Below, one piece after another: positions 26,305 through 33,975 of a stretch of 64,000 nt of DNA. Position 1 is the stretch's first letter. Each line of letters opens with the position of its first letter. This stretch comes from Pseudomonadota bacterium (GTDB lineage: Bacteria; Pseudomonadota; Alphaproteobacteria; UBA2136; UBA6156), in assembly GCA_016125035.1 (NCBI GenBank), contig WGMN01000009.1:27126-91125 (forward strand), in the 5' to 3' direction. The position numbers and the translations under genes are program-made. A model generated the notes under the pieces. It did not search any database, was not told the DNA's origin, and saw nothing but the letters and a program-made list of their open reading frames with translations.

Positions 26305-26340
26305 CAGGGCCGGTGCATGTCTCCATGCACCGGCCCTGCG
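26305..26340. terminator. Terminator between dut and guaA (both strands)
   Basis: CAGGGCCGGTGCATG-tctc-CATGCACCGGCCCTG, a perfect 15-bp stem between the two convergent stops. The A run before it helps the minus strand; the T run for the plus strand is weak. Confidence 0.75.
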
Positions 26341-26354
26341 CCTTATTCGTGTCG

Positions 26355-27926
26355 TCATTCCCACTCGGTGGTGCCGGGGGGCTTGCCGATGTAATCGTAC
26401 CCGCCGCGGACGAAGCGCTGGCCACCCGGGCCAACCACGTCCATGCAGATACGCTTCACCACGTCTTTCAAAAAGCCTTTCGGCCAGTTGTCAAAAGGCT
26501 CAACGCTCATGAAGTCGTCGGTCTGCACCGCCCGCAACATAAAGCCCCAGCCTTCCACGCGGTTGTCGCCCATCTTGCCCACCGCCATGACGGGCAGAAA
26601 GACGGCAAACGCCTGCGCGATCTGCTCGTAAAGCCCCGGCACCGCCTCGATCGCCTTCAGGTAGATCTCATCGGCGTCGGCGAGCATCTGCACCTGCCAG
26701 CGTTGCACCGCACCCGGCACCCGGATGCCCAGCCCCGGGCCGGGGAACGGATGCCGCCGGACAAACCAGTCCGGCAACCCCAGCTCCCGCCCCAGCGCGC
26801 GCACCTGGTCTTTAAACAGGTGGCGCAACGGTTCAACCAACGGCATGCGCATCCACGGCGGCAAGCCACCCACATTGTGGTGGCTCTTAATCACCTTGCT
26901 CGGCCCGCCAAAGAAGGAGGTCGACTCGATGACATCAGGGTAAATCGTCCCCTGGCCGAGGTACTGGAGGTCACCGTGCTTCTTGGCTTCCGCCTCGAAC
27001 ATCTCGATGAACGCCGCGCCGATGATCCTGCGCTTCTTCTCCGGGTCGGCGATGCCGGCGATGCGGTCGAGGAACAAGTCCCCCGCCCGCACCACATGCA
27101 GCGGCATGTTGAAGTGGCGGGTAAAAATGTCCGCCACCATGTCGCTTTCGCCTTTGCGCATCATGCCGTGGTCCACATGCACGCACACCACGCGGTCCGG
27201 GCCGATGGCACGCTTGAGCACCCCGGCCAAAACCGCCGAATCCACGCCGCCAGAGCCGGCGCACAGCACACGGCCGGTGTCACCCACCGTCCGCTGGACC
27301 ATTGCCACCGCCTCGTCGAGAAGACTCGCCTGCGTCAGGTCGGGTTCGCACCCGGCCAGGTCGAACAAGAAGGTGCGGATCAAGCCCGCGCCGTCTTTGG
27401 TGTGCGTCATCTCGGGGTGGAACTGTACCCCCAGGAACTTGCGCTTGTCGTCGTAGATCATCGCATACAGGCAGTTGGAGGTGGAGCTGATAAGGGCAAA
27501 GCCCGGCGGCAACGCACTCACGTGGTCGCCGTGGCTCATCCACACCTCCGGTCGCCCCATCATCGGCGCATAGTGGTCCAGCTTGGCCGCACCATACTCG
27601 CCGCGCCCGGCCCCACTCGCCACTTCACCACCCAGTTGGGCGGCCATGGTCTGCTGGCCGTAGCAGATGCCCAGCATCGGCACGCCCATCTCGTACATGA
27701 ACATCGGCAGCTGGGGCGAGTTCTGCTCCAATACCGAGGCCGGCCCGCCGGAGAGGATGATCGCCCGCGGGTTGAAAGCCCGCACACGCTCCTCGGTGAG
27801 CTTGTCGAAGGCCATCACCTCGCTGAAAACCCCCGCCTCGCGCACGCGACGGGCAATTAGTTGCACGCTCTGGCCGCCAAAGTCGACGACCAGCACTTTA
27901 TTTAAGGTTGTCACAGCGCACTCCAT
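26355..27926 (-). CDS. guaA: GMP synthase (glutamine-hydrolysing)
   Basis: About 523 aa. It converts XMP, glutamine and ATP to GMP. The N-terminal class I amidotransferase domain has LVVDFGGQSVQL (usually DFGSQ) and the nucleophile Cys in GICYGQQ; the ATP-pyrophosphatase motif is GSGGVDSAVLAG, and the C-terminal dimerisation domain ends GKPPGTTEWE. Start: the ATG at 27926 or the GTG at 27914; the GTG has GGAG 6-7 nt upstream, so it may be the real start. A TTGTCA/CGATAA promoter lies 60-90 bp upstream. Confidence 0.96.
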   Translation of the reverse strand: MECAVTTLNKVLVVDFGGQSVQLIARRVREAGVFSEVMAFDKLTEERVRAFNPRAIILSGGPASVLEQNSPQLPMFMYEMGVPMLGICYGQQTMAAQLGGEVASGAGRGEYGAAKLDHYAPMMGRPEVWMSHGDHVSALPPGFALISSTSNCLYAMIYDDKRKFLGVQFHPEMTHTKDGAGLIRTFLFDLAGCEPDLTQASLLDEAVAMVQRTVGDTGRVLCAGSGGVDSAVLAGVLKRAIGPDRVVCVHVDHGMMRKGESDMVADIFTRHFNMPLHVVRAGDLFLDRIAGIADPEKKRRIIGAAFIEMFEAEAKKHGDLQYLGQGTIYPDVIESTSFFGGPSKVIKSHHNVGGLPPWMRMPLVEPLRHLFKDQVRALGRELGLPDWFVRRHPFPGPGLGIRVPGAVQRWQVQMLADADEIYLKAIEAVPGLYEQIAQAFAVFLPVMAVGKMGDNRVEGWGFMLRAVQTDDFMSVEPFDNWPKGFLKDVVKRICMDVVGPGGQRFVRGGYDYIGKPPGTTEWE

Positions 27927-27985
27927 CTGCTGAGAGGGGGGGAGAATCGTCGGCAAAACAATGTGGTATCGCGTATTCCCAGCTC

Positions 27986-28014
27986 TTATCGCACATTTCG
28001 TATGCAATTGACAA
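27986..28014 (-). promoter_or_regulatory. Candidate guaA promoter
   Basis: On the minus strand TTGTCA (28014-28009) and CGATAA (27991-27986) are separated by 17 nt, leaving a 5' leader of about 55-65 nt before guaA. Confidence 0.5.
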
Positions 28015-28023
28015 GCCGCCATA

Positions 28024-28050
28024 AAAACGGGGGCCCTAGGCCCCCGTTTC
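28024..28050 (-). terminator. Terminator after the outer-membrane barrel gene
   Basis: AACGGGGGCC-tag-GGCCCCCGTT followed by TTTAT on the minus strand, 18 nt past the stop. Confidence 0.85.
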
Positions 28051-28067
28051 TCGTCGCCAAGTTCGGC

Positions 28068-28718
28068 CTAGAACTTATAGGTCAACCCCAGCAACACATT
28101 GTTGCTGTCGTAAGCCACCTTGCTGGTGGTGCCGCTGGCACTGGTCAGCTCGGCATCGTTGGTGCCCACGTAGCGGTATTCCGCGTTGATCGCCCAGCAC
28201 GGGTTCAGCTGGTAGCTCACACCCGCCATGCCCTGGTAGGCCAGCACAGTGTCGCTGTCATCCATCAGCGTGGCGCCGCCGCCGGTGTAGTTGTCCAGCT
28301 TCACGTCGGCCATACCCACACCGCCACCCACATAAGGCTTCAGCCGCCCGTTGCCGATGTCGTAGTACACGTTACCCATCGCGGCGGTCATCTTGCTGGT
28401 GCCTCCGCTGCCGGGCAAGCCGCTGTTGGTCTTCACGTCCGCTTCCTGGTGGATACCTTCCACTTCATAGCGCCATGCTCCGCTCTTGGTCCCAACCGCG
28501 GCCCCTACGTTGTAGCCTTCCTTGTACTTGGTGTTCACCTGGCCGCCTGTGGTGTTGAAGTGGTTGTCATCCAGGTTGGTCCAGCCACCTTCACCGCGCA
28601 CATAAATGCCGTCGTTGGCCCATTCGGCGCCGCCCCACTGGTCGGCGTGCGCCGCCAGCGGCATGGCCGCCACCATCGCCGCGCCAGCCGCGGCCACTGT
28701 CAAAAACTGCTTGGTCAT
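28068..28718 (-). CDS. Outer-membrane beta-barrel protein
   Basis: 216-aa porin-like barrel. Signal peptide about residues 1-25 (ending LAAHA). Alternating strands with aromatic girdles follow: GIYVRGEGGWTNL, YNVGAAVGTKSGAWRYEVEG, MGNVYYDIGNGRLKPYVGGG, MAGVSYQLNPCWAINAEYRY, and a C-terminal Phe (LLGLTYKF), as needed for BAM recognition. It fits the OmpA-like/Opa-type small barrel superfamily. Role unknown. AAAGGGAAA precedes the ATG, and there is a terminator downstream. Confidence 0.85.
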   Translation of the reverse strand: MTKQFLTVAAAGAAMVAAMPLAAHADQWGGAEWANDGIYVRGEGGWTNLDDNHFNTTGGQVNTKYKEGYNVGAAVGTKSGAWRYEVEGIHQEADVKTNSGLPGSGGTSKMTAAMGNVYYDIGNGRLKPYVGGGVGMADVKLDNYTGGGATLMDDSDTVLAYQGMAGVSYQLNPCWAINAEYRYVGTNDAELTSASGTTSKVAYDSNNVLLGLTYKF

Positions 28719-28847
28719 CTGTTTTCCCTTTCGGTTGATCCAAATCGCACGGCATACCTCACCATACGCTGGCCCAACCTACCCACCCCGCGCACAAAAC
28801 GCTGTACGGAACACCCCCCGAAAGTATCAAAATCCCCTTACACCCCC

Positions 28848-28887
28848 TCCCTCGTTCCTCTCTACCTCGTTCCTCGTTCCTTTCTCC
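28848..28887. repeat. Heptamer array at the 3' end of rlmE (CTCGTTC type)
   Basis: CTCGTTC/CTCTCTAC units. In the minus frame GAA CGA GGA ACG AGG TAG encodes the final five residues and the stop codon of RlmE. Confidence 0.8.
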
Positions 28888-29557
28888 CCACCGCCACAAT
28901 AAATATCTCCCTGCTCTCGCTCCTGCTGCTGGGCGGCTTGAACAACTGCACCCGCGCAAACAGCGGGCTCAGCTGTTTTTTCACGTCTGCTTCGTAGCCG
29001 TTCATAAACAGCTTGCTCACAAAGTGGCCGCCCGGCGCCAAAAAGCGCAACATAAAGTCCACTGCCAACTCGCTCAACGCCTGGGTCCTTATGCCGTCGG
29101 TCTCCTTGTGCCCCACGGTGTTGGCGGCCATGTCGCACAGCACCAAATCCACTCTTCCTCGTTCCTCGCTACCTCGTTCCTCGTTCCCTCCTTCCAGCGC
29201 CGCCAGCACTTTTTCCAACCCTTCCTCGCTCTCAAAATCGGCCTGGATAAATTCCACCCCCGCCAGCGGGTCACATTCCAGCAGGTCAATGCCCACCACT
29301 TTGGCGGCGCCGCGCCTGGCAGCGATCTGGCACCAGCTGCCCGGCGCGCAGCCCAAATCCGCCACCACCTTGCGCCCGTCCAGAACGTGGAATTTCTCGT
29401 CGATCTCCAACAGCTTATAAGCCGCGCGCGCCCTGTAGCCTTCGGCCTGCGCTTTTTGCACATAGGGGTCGGCCAGCTGGCGGCGCACCCACGCCTGGCT
29501 GCTCTTGCTCAGCGTTTTCTTCCTAATTTTCAGGCTCACGGGCTTTTTGGCGGGCAT
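28862..29557 (-). CDS. rlmE: 23S rRNA (uridine2552-2'-O)-methyltransferase RlmE (FtsJ)
   Basis: 231 aa from the ATG at 29557. SAM-dependent 2'-O-methyltransferase acting on 23S rRNA. Motif I is [16 protein letters not shown], the K-D-K-E tetrad elements are [34 protein letters not shown] and [11 protein letters not shown]. Residues about 120-135 ([13 protein letters not shown]) and the last five residues are translated heptamer repeat and are not part of the family. The gene begins 6 nt after a TATAGC box that overlaps the box of the divergent rnhA gene; an ATG at 29563 is the alternative start. Confidence 0.94.
   Translation of the reverse strand: MPAKKPVSLKIRKKTLSKSSQAWVRRQLADPYVQKAQAEGYRARAAYKLLEIDEKFHVLDGRKVVADLGCAPGSWCQIAARRGAAKVVGIDLLECDPLAGVEFIQADFESEEGLEKVLAALEGGNEERGSEERGRVDLVLCDMAANTVGHKETDGIRTQALSELAVDFMLRFLAPGGHFVSKLFMNGYEADVKKQLSPLFARVQLFKPPSSRSESREIFIVAVGRKERGTR
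29152..29196. repeat. Heptamer array inside rlmE (CTCGTTC type)
   Basis: Five to six CTCGTTC/CTCGCTAC units in frame within rlmE, between two conserved motifs. Same unit as in fabD and at the rlmE 3' end. Confidence 0.8.
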
Positions 29558-29563
29558 ACCCAT

Positions 29564-29571
29564 GCTATAAC
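29564..29571. promoter_or_regulatory. Bidirectional -10 box of rlmE and rnhA
   Basis: GCTATAAC is nearly palindromic. Read plus, TATAAC (29566-29571) is 6 nt before the rnhA ATG at 29578; read minus, TATAGC (29569-29564) is 6 nt before the rlmE ATG at 29557. Only 20 bp separate the two starts, so each -35 region must lie within the other gene. Confidence 0.55.
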
Positions 29572-29577
29572 GCGCAA

Positions 29578-30021
29578 ATGCAAACAAAGCCAGCCTTCCA
29601 CCTGTTCACCGACGGCGCCTGCTCGGGCAACCCGGGCCCGGGCGGCTGGGGGGTGCTCATCCGCGATGCCTCGGGCCATGAGCGCGAGCTCTCCGGCGGC
29701 GCACCCTCCACCACCAACAACCGCATGGAGCTCCAGGCCGCCATCTCCGGGCTCAACGCACTGCCCGGCCCAAGCCAGGTCACCGTGCATGCCGACAGCC
29801 AATACGTGGTCAAAGGCATCACCGAATGGATCCACGGCTGGCTGCGGCGCGGCTGGCGCAACAGCCAGGGAGAGCGCGTGCTCAACCAGGATCTCTGGGA
29901 GCAACTCTACGCCGCCACCCGGCCGCACAGCATCAAGTGGCAATGGGTGCGCGGCCACGCCGGCCACGCCGAGAACGAGCGCGCCGACGCCCTCGCCGTC
30001 GCCGCCATCCCCCGCCGCTAG
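29578..30021 (+). CDS. rnhA: Ribonuclease HI
   Basis: 147 aa. It degrades RNA in RNA:DNA hybrids. The four acidic residues of the DEDD site are in [37 protein letters not shown] and [11 protein letters not shown], with the conserved His in RGHAGH. The extended -10 box just upstream predicts a leaderless transcript. Confidence 0.96.
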   Translation: MQTKPAFHLFTDGACSGNPGPGGWGVLIRDASGHERELSGGAPSTTNNRMELQAAISGLNALPGPSQVTVHADSQYVVKGITEWIHGWLRRGWRNSQGERVLNQDLWEQLYAATRPHSIKWQWVRGHAGHAENERADALAVAAIPRR

Positions 30022-30033
30022 CCCCCAGCCCCT

Positions 30034-30070
30034 CCCCCGCAACCCCGCGACCCTGCGACCCCGCTACCTT
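30034..30070. repeat. Octamer array after rnhA
   Basis: CCCGCAAC, CCCGCGAC, CCTGCGAC, CCCGCTAC in tandem, 13 bp after the rnhA stop. Confidence 0.7.
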
Positions 30071-30112
30071 CCTTCTTGACATTTAACCGCCAAACCCCGC
30101 AGGCTGAACCCA

Positions 30113-30688
30113 ATGGCGCAACCGATCATCACCAATCTCAAAAACCACCTGCTGGTGGCCACGCATGAGCTCAACGGCGGCTTTTTTGAAAGGGCGGTCA
30201 TCTACATCGCCAACCAGAGCGAAGAAGACGGCGCCATGGGCTTCATCGTCAACCAGCCGATGAAGAAGGTCCTGTTCGCCGACATCGTCCGCTCCATGGG
30301 CATTGAAGAGATCCTCGCCGCCTCGCGCAACCCCATCGTCTACCGCGGCGGCCCGGTGGAAAACACCCGCGGCTTCGTCCTCCACAGCCCTGAATATCAC
30401 CTGCAAAGCACCATCGATCTCTCCCCCTCCATCGCCCTCTCCGCCCAGGCGGATATTGTTACCGACATCGCCCGCGGCCACGGCCCGCGCAGCCTCAACT
30501 TCTGCCTCGGTTACGCCGGCTGGAGCCCCGGCCAGCTGGAAGACGAACTCCACTCCAACGCCTGGCTGGTCGTCCCCGCCGACCCCGAGCTGCTCTTCAA
30601 CACCCCGCCCGACAAGCGCTACCAGGAAGCCACCCGCAAACTGGGGCTGGATGCGCTGAATTTTAGTGATGAGGTTGGGGTGGCTTAG
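30113..30688 (+). CDS. YqgE/AlgH family protein (UPF0301)
   Basis: 191-aa DUF179 protein. Signature segments are LKNHLLVATHELNGGFFERAV, the GAMGFIVNQPM loop, YRGGPVENTRGFVLHS, and YAGWSPGQLEDELHSNAW. Its function is not established in general. Its TAG stop overlaps, by 3 bp, the stop of the convergent AT-rich HEPN gene. Confidence 0.92.
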   Translation: MAQPIITNLKNHLLVATHELNGGFFERAVIYIANQSEEDGAMGFIVNQPMKKVLFADIVRSMGIEEILAASRNPIVYRGGPVENTRGFVLHSPEYHLQSTIDLSPSIALSAQADIVTDIARGHGPRSLNFCLGYAGWSPGQLEDELHSNAWLVVPADPELLFNTPPDKRYQEATRKLGLDALNFSDEVGVA

Positions 30689-31854
30689 GGCTGCTTATTA
30701 TACTTAGCTATCCGCTCTTTTTTCTCTTTTTCCGCAATAATTGGCTCCGCCTGCTGGGTGTGAATAATTTCATGAAATTCGCGATGCAAATTCTCCCCCA
30801 CAACTAATAGTTCCTTTAAAAAATCTTCTACATCTTGCTTATTTTCAGTGACGAACTGACCAATTTTAACTGCATTATCACCTGTTTTTTCCACATATTT
30901 TTTATCTATATGCCCCGCACAATGTTCGTGAATATGTCTACGTTGAAAGAGTTTATTTAAAAATTCTAATTTACCTTCTATGCCTTTAGATAAATTAATG
31001 TCGTAAATTTCGGAAAACAGTTGAATGGTTTCTTCTATATCGTGAAATTTCATTTTAACAAACCTCTTACGCTTAGGGTGAGTAAAATTCACCCGGGAAG
31101 CTAATTGGTTTCTATATGCATTAACAAATCCATCAAATGATGAAACCGCATCTTTTAAAACTTCAGTCGGAGAAGAACCAGCTTCTAATTTCTTCCCTAA
31201 TTTTTCTAAATCGCTTTTAAATACGCCCAAGTCATTCCTTGTCCCACAGCTAGAACAATACCCATTTTTACCAAGAATATCGTCACGATTTCCACACTCA
31301 CAGCAGCAATATTGCGATTGCTGCGATTGCTGCGTGTAAAATAAATTGGGAGTTCGGGAACTGTTAATCTCATCTGTTACTTTATCCAGCGAAATTTCGT
31401 ACTCTCCATCTGGACCTTCTTGAAGTTTCGCAATGTGCTCACAGCATGCTTTTATGTAATCAAGCTGAGCCTCACTCATGAATTCAAGTGATTTCCCAGA
31501 GTATCCACAATATGGACAAACCATTGGCCAGGGGGTAGTAGCGCTCGTCGAGCGCCAATATCCATCACATTTTGGACATTGATGCCCGAAAAAACTTTCT
31601 CTATCGCAACCTATAAAAATTAAACGGCTATTTCTAGTAGGACGCTTCGGAAGCGGGACCCCCATACCACCCATAGGACAAATTTCTTGAGGGACTCCCT
31701 CAGCGGAGGCATAAATGGCATAAACAGAAAACGGCGTAGGGGCGCTGTGTTTTACGCCATACTGAATTCCACGACGTCCATCATCAAAAGTGGCTATATT
31801 AACCGTAAGGGTACAACCACTGTGGGGGATTTCTTGAAATTCTGTTCTATTCAT
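30685..31854 (-). CDS. AT-rich zinc-ribbon/HEPN-domain protein, likely acquired
   Basis: 389 aa with base composition far more AT-rich than its neighbours. Two zinc-binding pairs: CPKC and CPYC (about 93-116), and CCCEC with CSSC (about 183-203). The C-terminal part (about 235-365) is helical and carries RRHIHEHCAGHIDKKYVEKT. R306-x4-H311 fits the HEPN RNase motif Rx4-6H, and the segment is close in layout to RiboL-PSP-type HEPN domains. HEPN proteins are often toxins or antiviral nucleases; that role is inference. The gene ends exactly at the yqgE stop and is bounded on the other side by a repeat element. Confidence 0.7.
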   Translation of the reverse strand: MNRTEFQEIPHSGCTLTVNIATFDDGRRGIQYGVKHSAPTPFSVYAIYASAEGVPQEICPMGGMGVPLPKRPTRNSRLIFIGCDRESFFGHQCPKCDGYWRSTSATTPWPMVCPYCGYSGKSLEFMSEAQLDYIKACCEHIAKLQEGPDGEYEISLDKVTDEINSSRTPNLFYTQQSQQSQYCCCECGNRDDILGKNGYCSSCGTRNDLGVFKSDLEKLGKKLEAGSSPTEVLKDAVSSFDGFVNAYRNQLASRVNFTHPKRKRFVKMKFHDIEETIQLFSEIYDINLSKGIEGKLEFLNKLFQRRHIHEHCAGHIDKKYVEKTGDNAVKIGQFVTENKQDVEDFLKELLVVGENLHREFHEIIHTQQAEPIIAEKEKKERIAKYNKQP

Positions 31855-31959
31855 GAATTGTCCCTTCCCTATGTATATTTATAACCTAATTCCATGCCCG
31901 CGGCAGGCGTAAAACACGCGTGCCGTAGGCTAGCCTAGTGTTTTCCCAACCCTAGGCGG

Positions 31960-32182
31960 GAGCCAGGGAGGGGGTTCGGGGGAACCGCAGGTGCCCCCGC
32001 CCTTCCATGTGTGGCCTCCGGCCATAGCACCGGCCTAGCCGTTTTGCCGCCTTCGTCTGGCAAAACGTCTGGCCTCGCATGCGGCCTGCCGCTCCGCGCC
32101 GACGGCCTCGTGGGGGCAAGCCCCCAATCCCCCCTCTGATGCCGGGGGCTACCGCCCCCCGCCCCCCACTCACTCCGTAGCG
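31960..32182. repeat. Multi-hairpin repeated element (RE2)
   Basis: Serial palindromes: GGCCTCCGGCC, then CGTTTTGCC-gccttcgtct-GGCAAAACG (32040-32067), then GGCCTGCCGC blocks, then GGGGGCAAGCCCCC, then a G/C hairpin and ACTCACTCCGT. It is closely similar to 43970-44160 except for the second stem. The right end overlaps the TGA stop of the COG4705 gene. Together with flanking sequence it fills 31855-32169. Confidence 0.85.
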
Positions 32183-32928
32183 CGGCCTGTGGTTCCGCTT
32201 CGGTACATCGTCCACACCAACACCCCAGCCAGCAGCAGCATCGTCACCGCCGAGGATGCTCCCCTCCCCAGCGCCAGCCCGCCCACGTCGTGCCCCTTGG
32301 TCAAAAAGTCCCCAAACGTCGCCCCGAATGGCCGGGTGAACACAAACGCGATCCAAAACAGCGCCACCTCGTTCACCTTCGTCGCATAATGCAGCGCCGC
32401 CACCACGGCAATGATCCCCGCCGTCACTAGCGCGCCCTGCACAAAGCTCAACCCCGCGTTATCCACCAGAAAATCCCCGAACGCCGTCCCCAAACTGTTC
32501 GAGAACAGCACCGCCACCCAAAACAGCACCTCCACCCGCGGCTTGGTCAGCGGGTGCACCCGCAGGCTGCGCTCCCGCGCGTACCAAACCGCCAGCGTCG
32601 CCGCCAGTCCCGCCAGCAGCAGCGCGCTGCCCCGCACATAGCCCAGCCCCAATGAGCGGTCCATATAGTCCGAGATCTCCGTCCCCACCGTGGTCGTCGC
32701 CACAATCGCCAGCCAAAACAGCGGCAGGTGCAGCTTGCGGCTGCCCACCTGCGCCGCCAGCACCACCACCAGGGCCGCGGCGGTGATCCCCAGCCCGGCG
32801 TAATACCCCAGCTTCAAGGTCATCGAGATAAAATCCCCCGCGGTCTCGCCCAGCGTCGTCGCCAAAACCTTCAACACCCAAAACGCCAGCGTCACCTGCG
32901 CCACCTTGTTCACCATCTCACGCCCCAT
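32170..32928 (-). CDS. COG4705 multi-pass membrane protein
   Basis: 252-aa protein with about seven hydrophobic helices. It contains a fourfold internal motif: TTLGETAGDF, TTVGTEISDY, NSLGTAFGDF and RPFGATFGDF, one per helix pair, typical of COG4705. Function unknown to me; the repeated acidic motif in the membrane suggests transport. AAGGAG lies 6 nt before the ATG at 32928. Its final codons run into the repeat element downstream. Confidence 0.82.
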   Translation of the reverse strand: MGREMVNKVAQVTLAFWVLKVLATTLGETAGDFISMTLKLGYYAGLGITAAALVVVLAAQVGSRKLHLPLFWLAIVATTTVGTEISDYMDRSLGLGYVRGSALLLAGLAATLAVWYARERSLRVHPLTKPRVEVLFWVAVLFSNSLGTAFGDFLVDNAGLSFVQGALVTAGIIAVVAALHYATKVNEVALFWIAFVFTRPFGATFGDFLTKGHDVGGLALGRGASSAVTMLLLAGVLVWTMYRSGTTGRATE

Positions 32929-33003
32929 CGCCTGCTCCTTCTTAAAAATGGAATTAACCTCACCAACCTACACCCCCCTCCCCCGCAACAAAACCCCAAA
33001 AGC

Positions 33004-33035
33004 AAAAGCACGCGCCGGTTGGGCGCGTGCTCTCT
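33004..33035 (-). terminator. Terminator after the 50-aa gene
   Basis: GCACGCGCC-ggttg-GGCGCGTGC with a T run on the minus strand, 11 nt past the stop at 33046. Confidence 0.8.
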
Positions 33036-33045
33036 TCTCGTTGTG

Positions 33046-33198
33046 TCAGGGTTCCAGCTCGTGGTCCTGTTCATGCTCGCGAACGCGTTCCCGAAGCCGC
33101 TCCAACTCTTCATCAGCCGGGGGCTTCGTCGCACGCTCACCCCGCCATTCCCGAAGACGTTTCGAGAAACTGCGGCACCGTCCGTCAGGCGCAGTCAT
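33046..33198 (-). CDS. Small charged protein (50 aa)
   Basis: Reads MTAPDGRCRSFSKRLREW and then a highly charged helix rich in E and R (ELERLRERVREHEQ), ending ELEP. It starts 4 bp after the stop of the 33202 gene and is followed by a terminator, so it is very probably translated as the second gene of that operon. It was found by reading the gap. No family recognised. Confidence 0.6.
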   Translation of the reverse strand: MTAPDGRCRSFSKRLREWRGERATKPPADEELERLRERVREHEQDHELEP

Positions 33199-33201
33199 GG
33201 G

Positions 33202-33720
33202 CTACTTCACCCGGCGCGGACGAACCTTGTCCCACACCGCCTTGGCCTGGGCGTGGTTCACCCACGCCCCGCGGCGGTTCATCACGTCCAGCTGGCGCGT
33301 GTCCGGCATTGCAAACGCCATGCCGTCCAGGTCGCACATCACGGCGTAGTAGGGGCCGTATTCGCCGCCGTGGCTCTTCCCCACGTCCTTAAGCAGCGGC
33401 AGCTCCAGCCACTGGTTAACTTCCTCAAACGCCTGGTTCGCGCCGCCGCCGTAGCCGGCACCGGCAAAGTTCCAGTAGCCCAGGGGCGTCCAGAAGCCAT
33501 TCGGCACGCCGCCGACCATCTCCAGAATCGCACCGCGCATATCCGGCAACGCGCCGTAAGCGGGGTTCACGTCCTGGTTGATGCGGCTCTCCAGGTGGCC
33601 GCCGCGGTTGTAGGTCTCGATGACCAACAACCCCACCGCTTGCAGCCGCTGGTAGTAGTCAGCCAGCCGCTCGGCGTCGTAAGCACTCACGTCAACACGC
33701 TCGATCTCCATCGTCGTCAT
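33202..33720 (-). CDS. Hypothetical protein
   Basis: 172 aa, cytosolic, unrecognised. It starts MTTMEIERVDVSAYDAERLAD, has a Gly/Asn-rich middle (FAGAGYGGGANQAFEEVNQW) and ends in a basic tail RPRRVK. Starts at 33720 or 33711 are possible; GAGGGA lies upstream of 33720. In an operon with the 50-aa gene. Confidence 0.6.
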   Translation of the reverse strand: MTTMEIERVDVSAYDAERLADYYQRLQAVGLLVIETYNRGGHLESRINQDVNPAYGALPDMRGAILEMVGGVPNGFWTPLGYWNFAGAGYGGGANQAFEEVNQWLELPLLKDVGKSHGGEYGPYYAVMCDLDGMAFAMPDTRQLDVMNRRGAWVNHAQAKAVWDKVRPRRVK

Positions 33721-33857
33721 CGTCGTCAGTCCCTCAAATGGCCCCCCGGAATGGGAGGCACGGATAAACCGAAAGCAGGAATTAAAATCCAACCCACCAT
33801 ATAAGTCCCCACCTACCCAACTTCAACCCACCCGGATGTCTAAACCGTCCCCGGCCC

Positions 33858-33975
33858 CTCGCCGCAGCCGATCGCAGCCTTTCGCCGCGTTTTGCCGCTA
33901 GGCGGCAGCGTTTCGCCGCCTCTGCCCCGCGCTTTTGCCGCCTTCGGCAGCGTTCCGCAGCGTTTTGCCGCCCTA
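33858..33975. repeat. Imperfect GC-rich tandem repeat (GCAGCGTTTTGCCGC type)
   Basis: Irregular repeats of TTTTGCCGC, TTTCGCCGC and GCAGCGTTCCGCAGCG. The same words occur at 44831-44945. The right end touches the TAG stop of the GT39 gene. Confidence 0.65.

Noticed and set aside
25458..26330. 290-codon minus-strand frame across the dut region
   Set aside because: Reverse-frame shadow of dut and of the palindromic repeat; no motifs.
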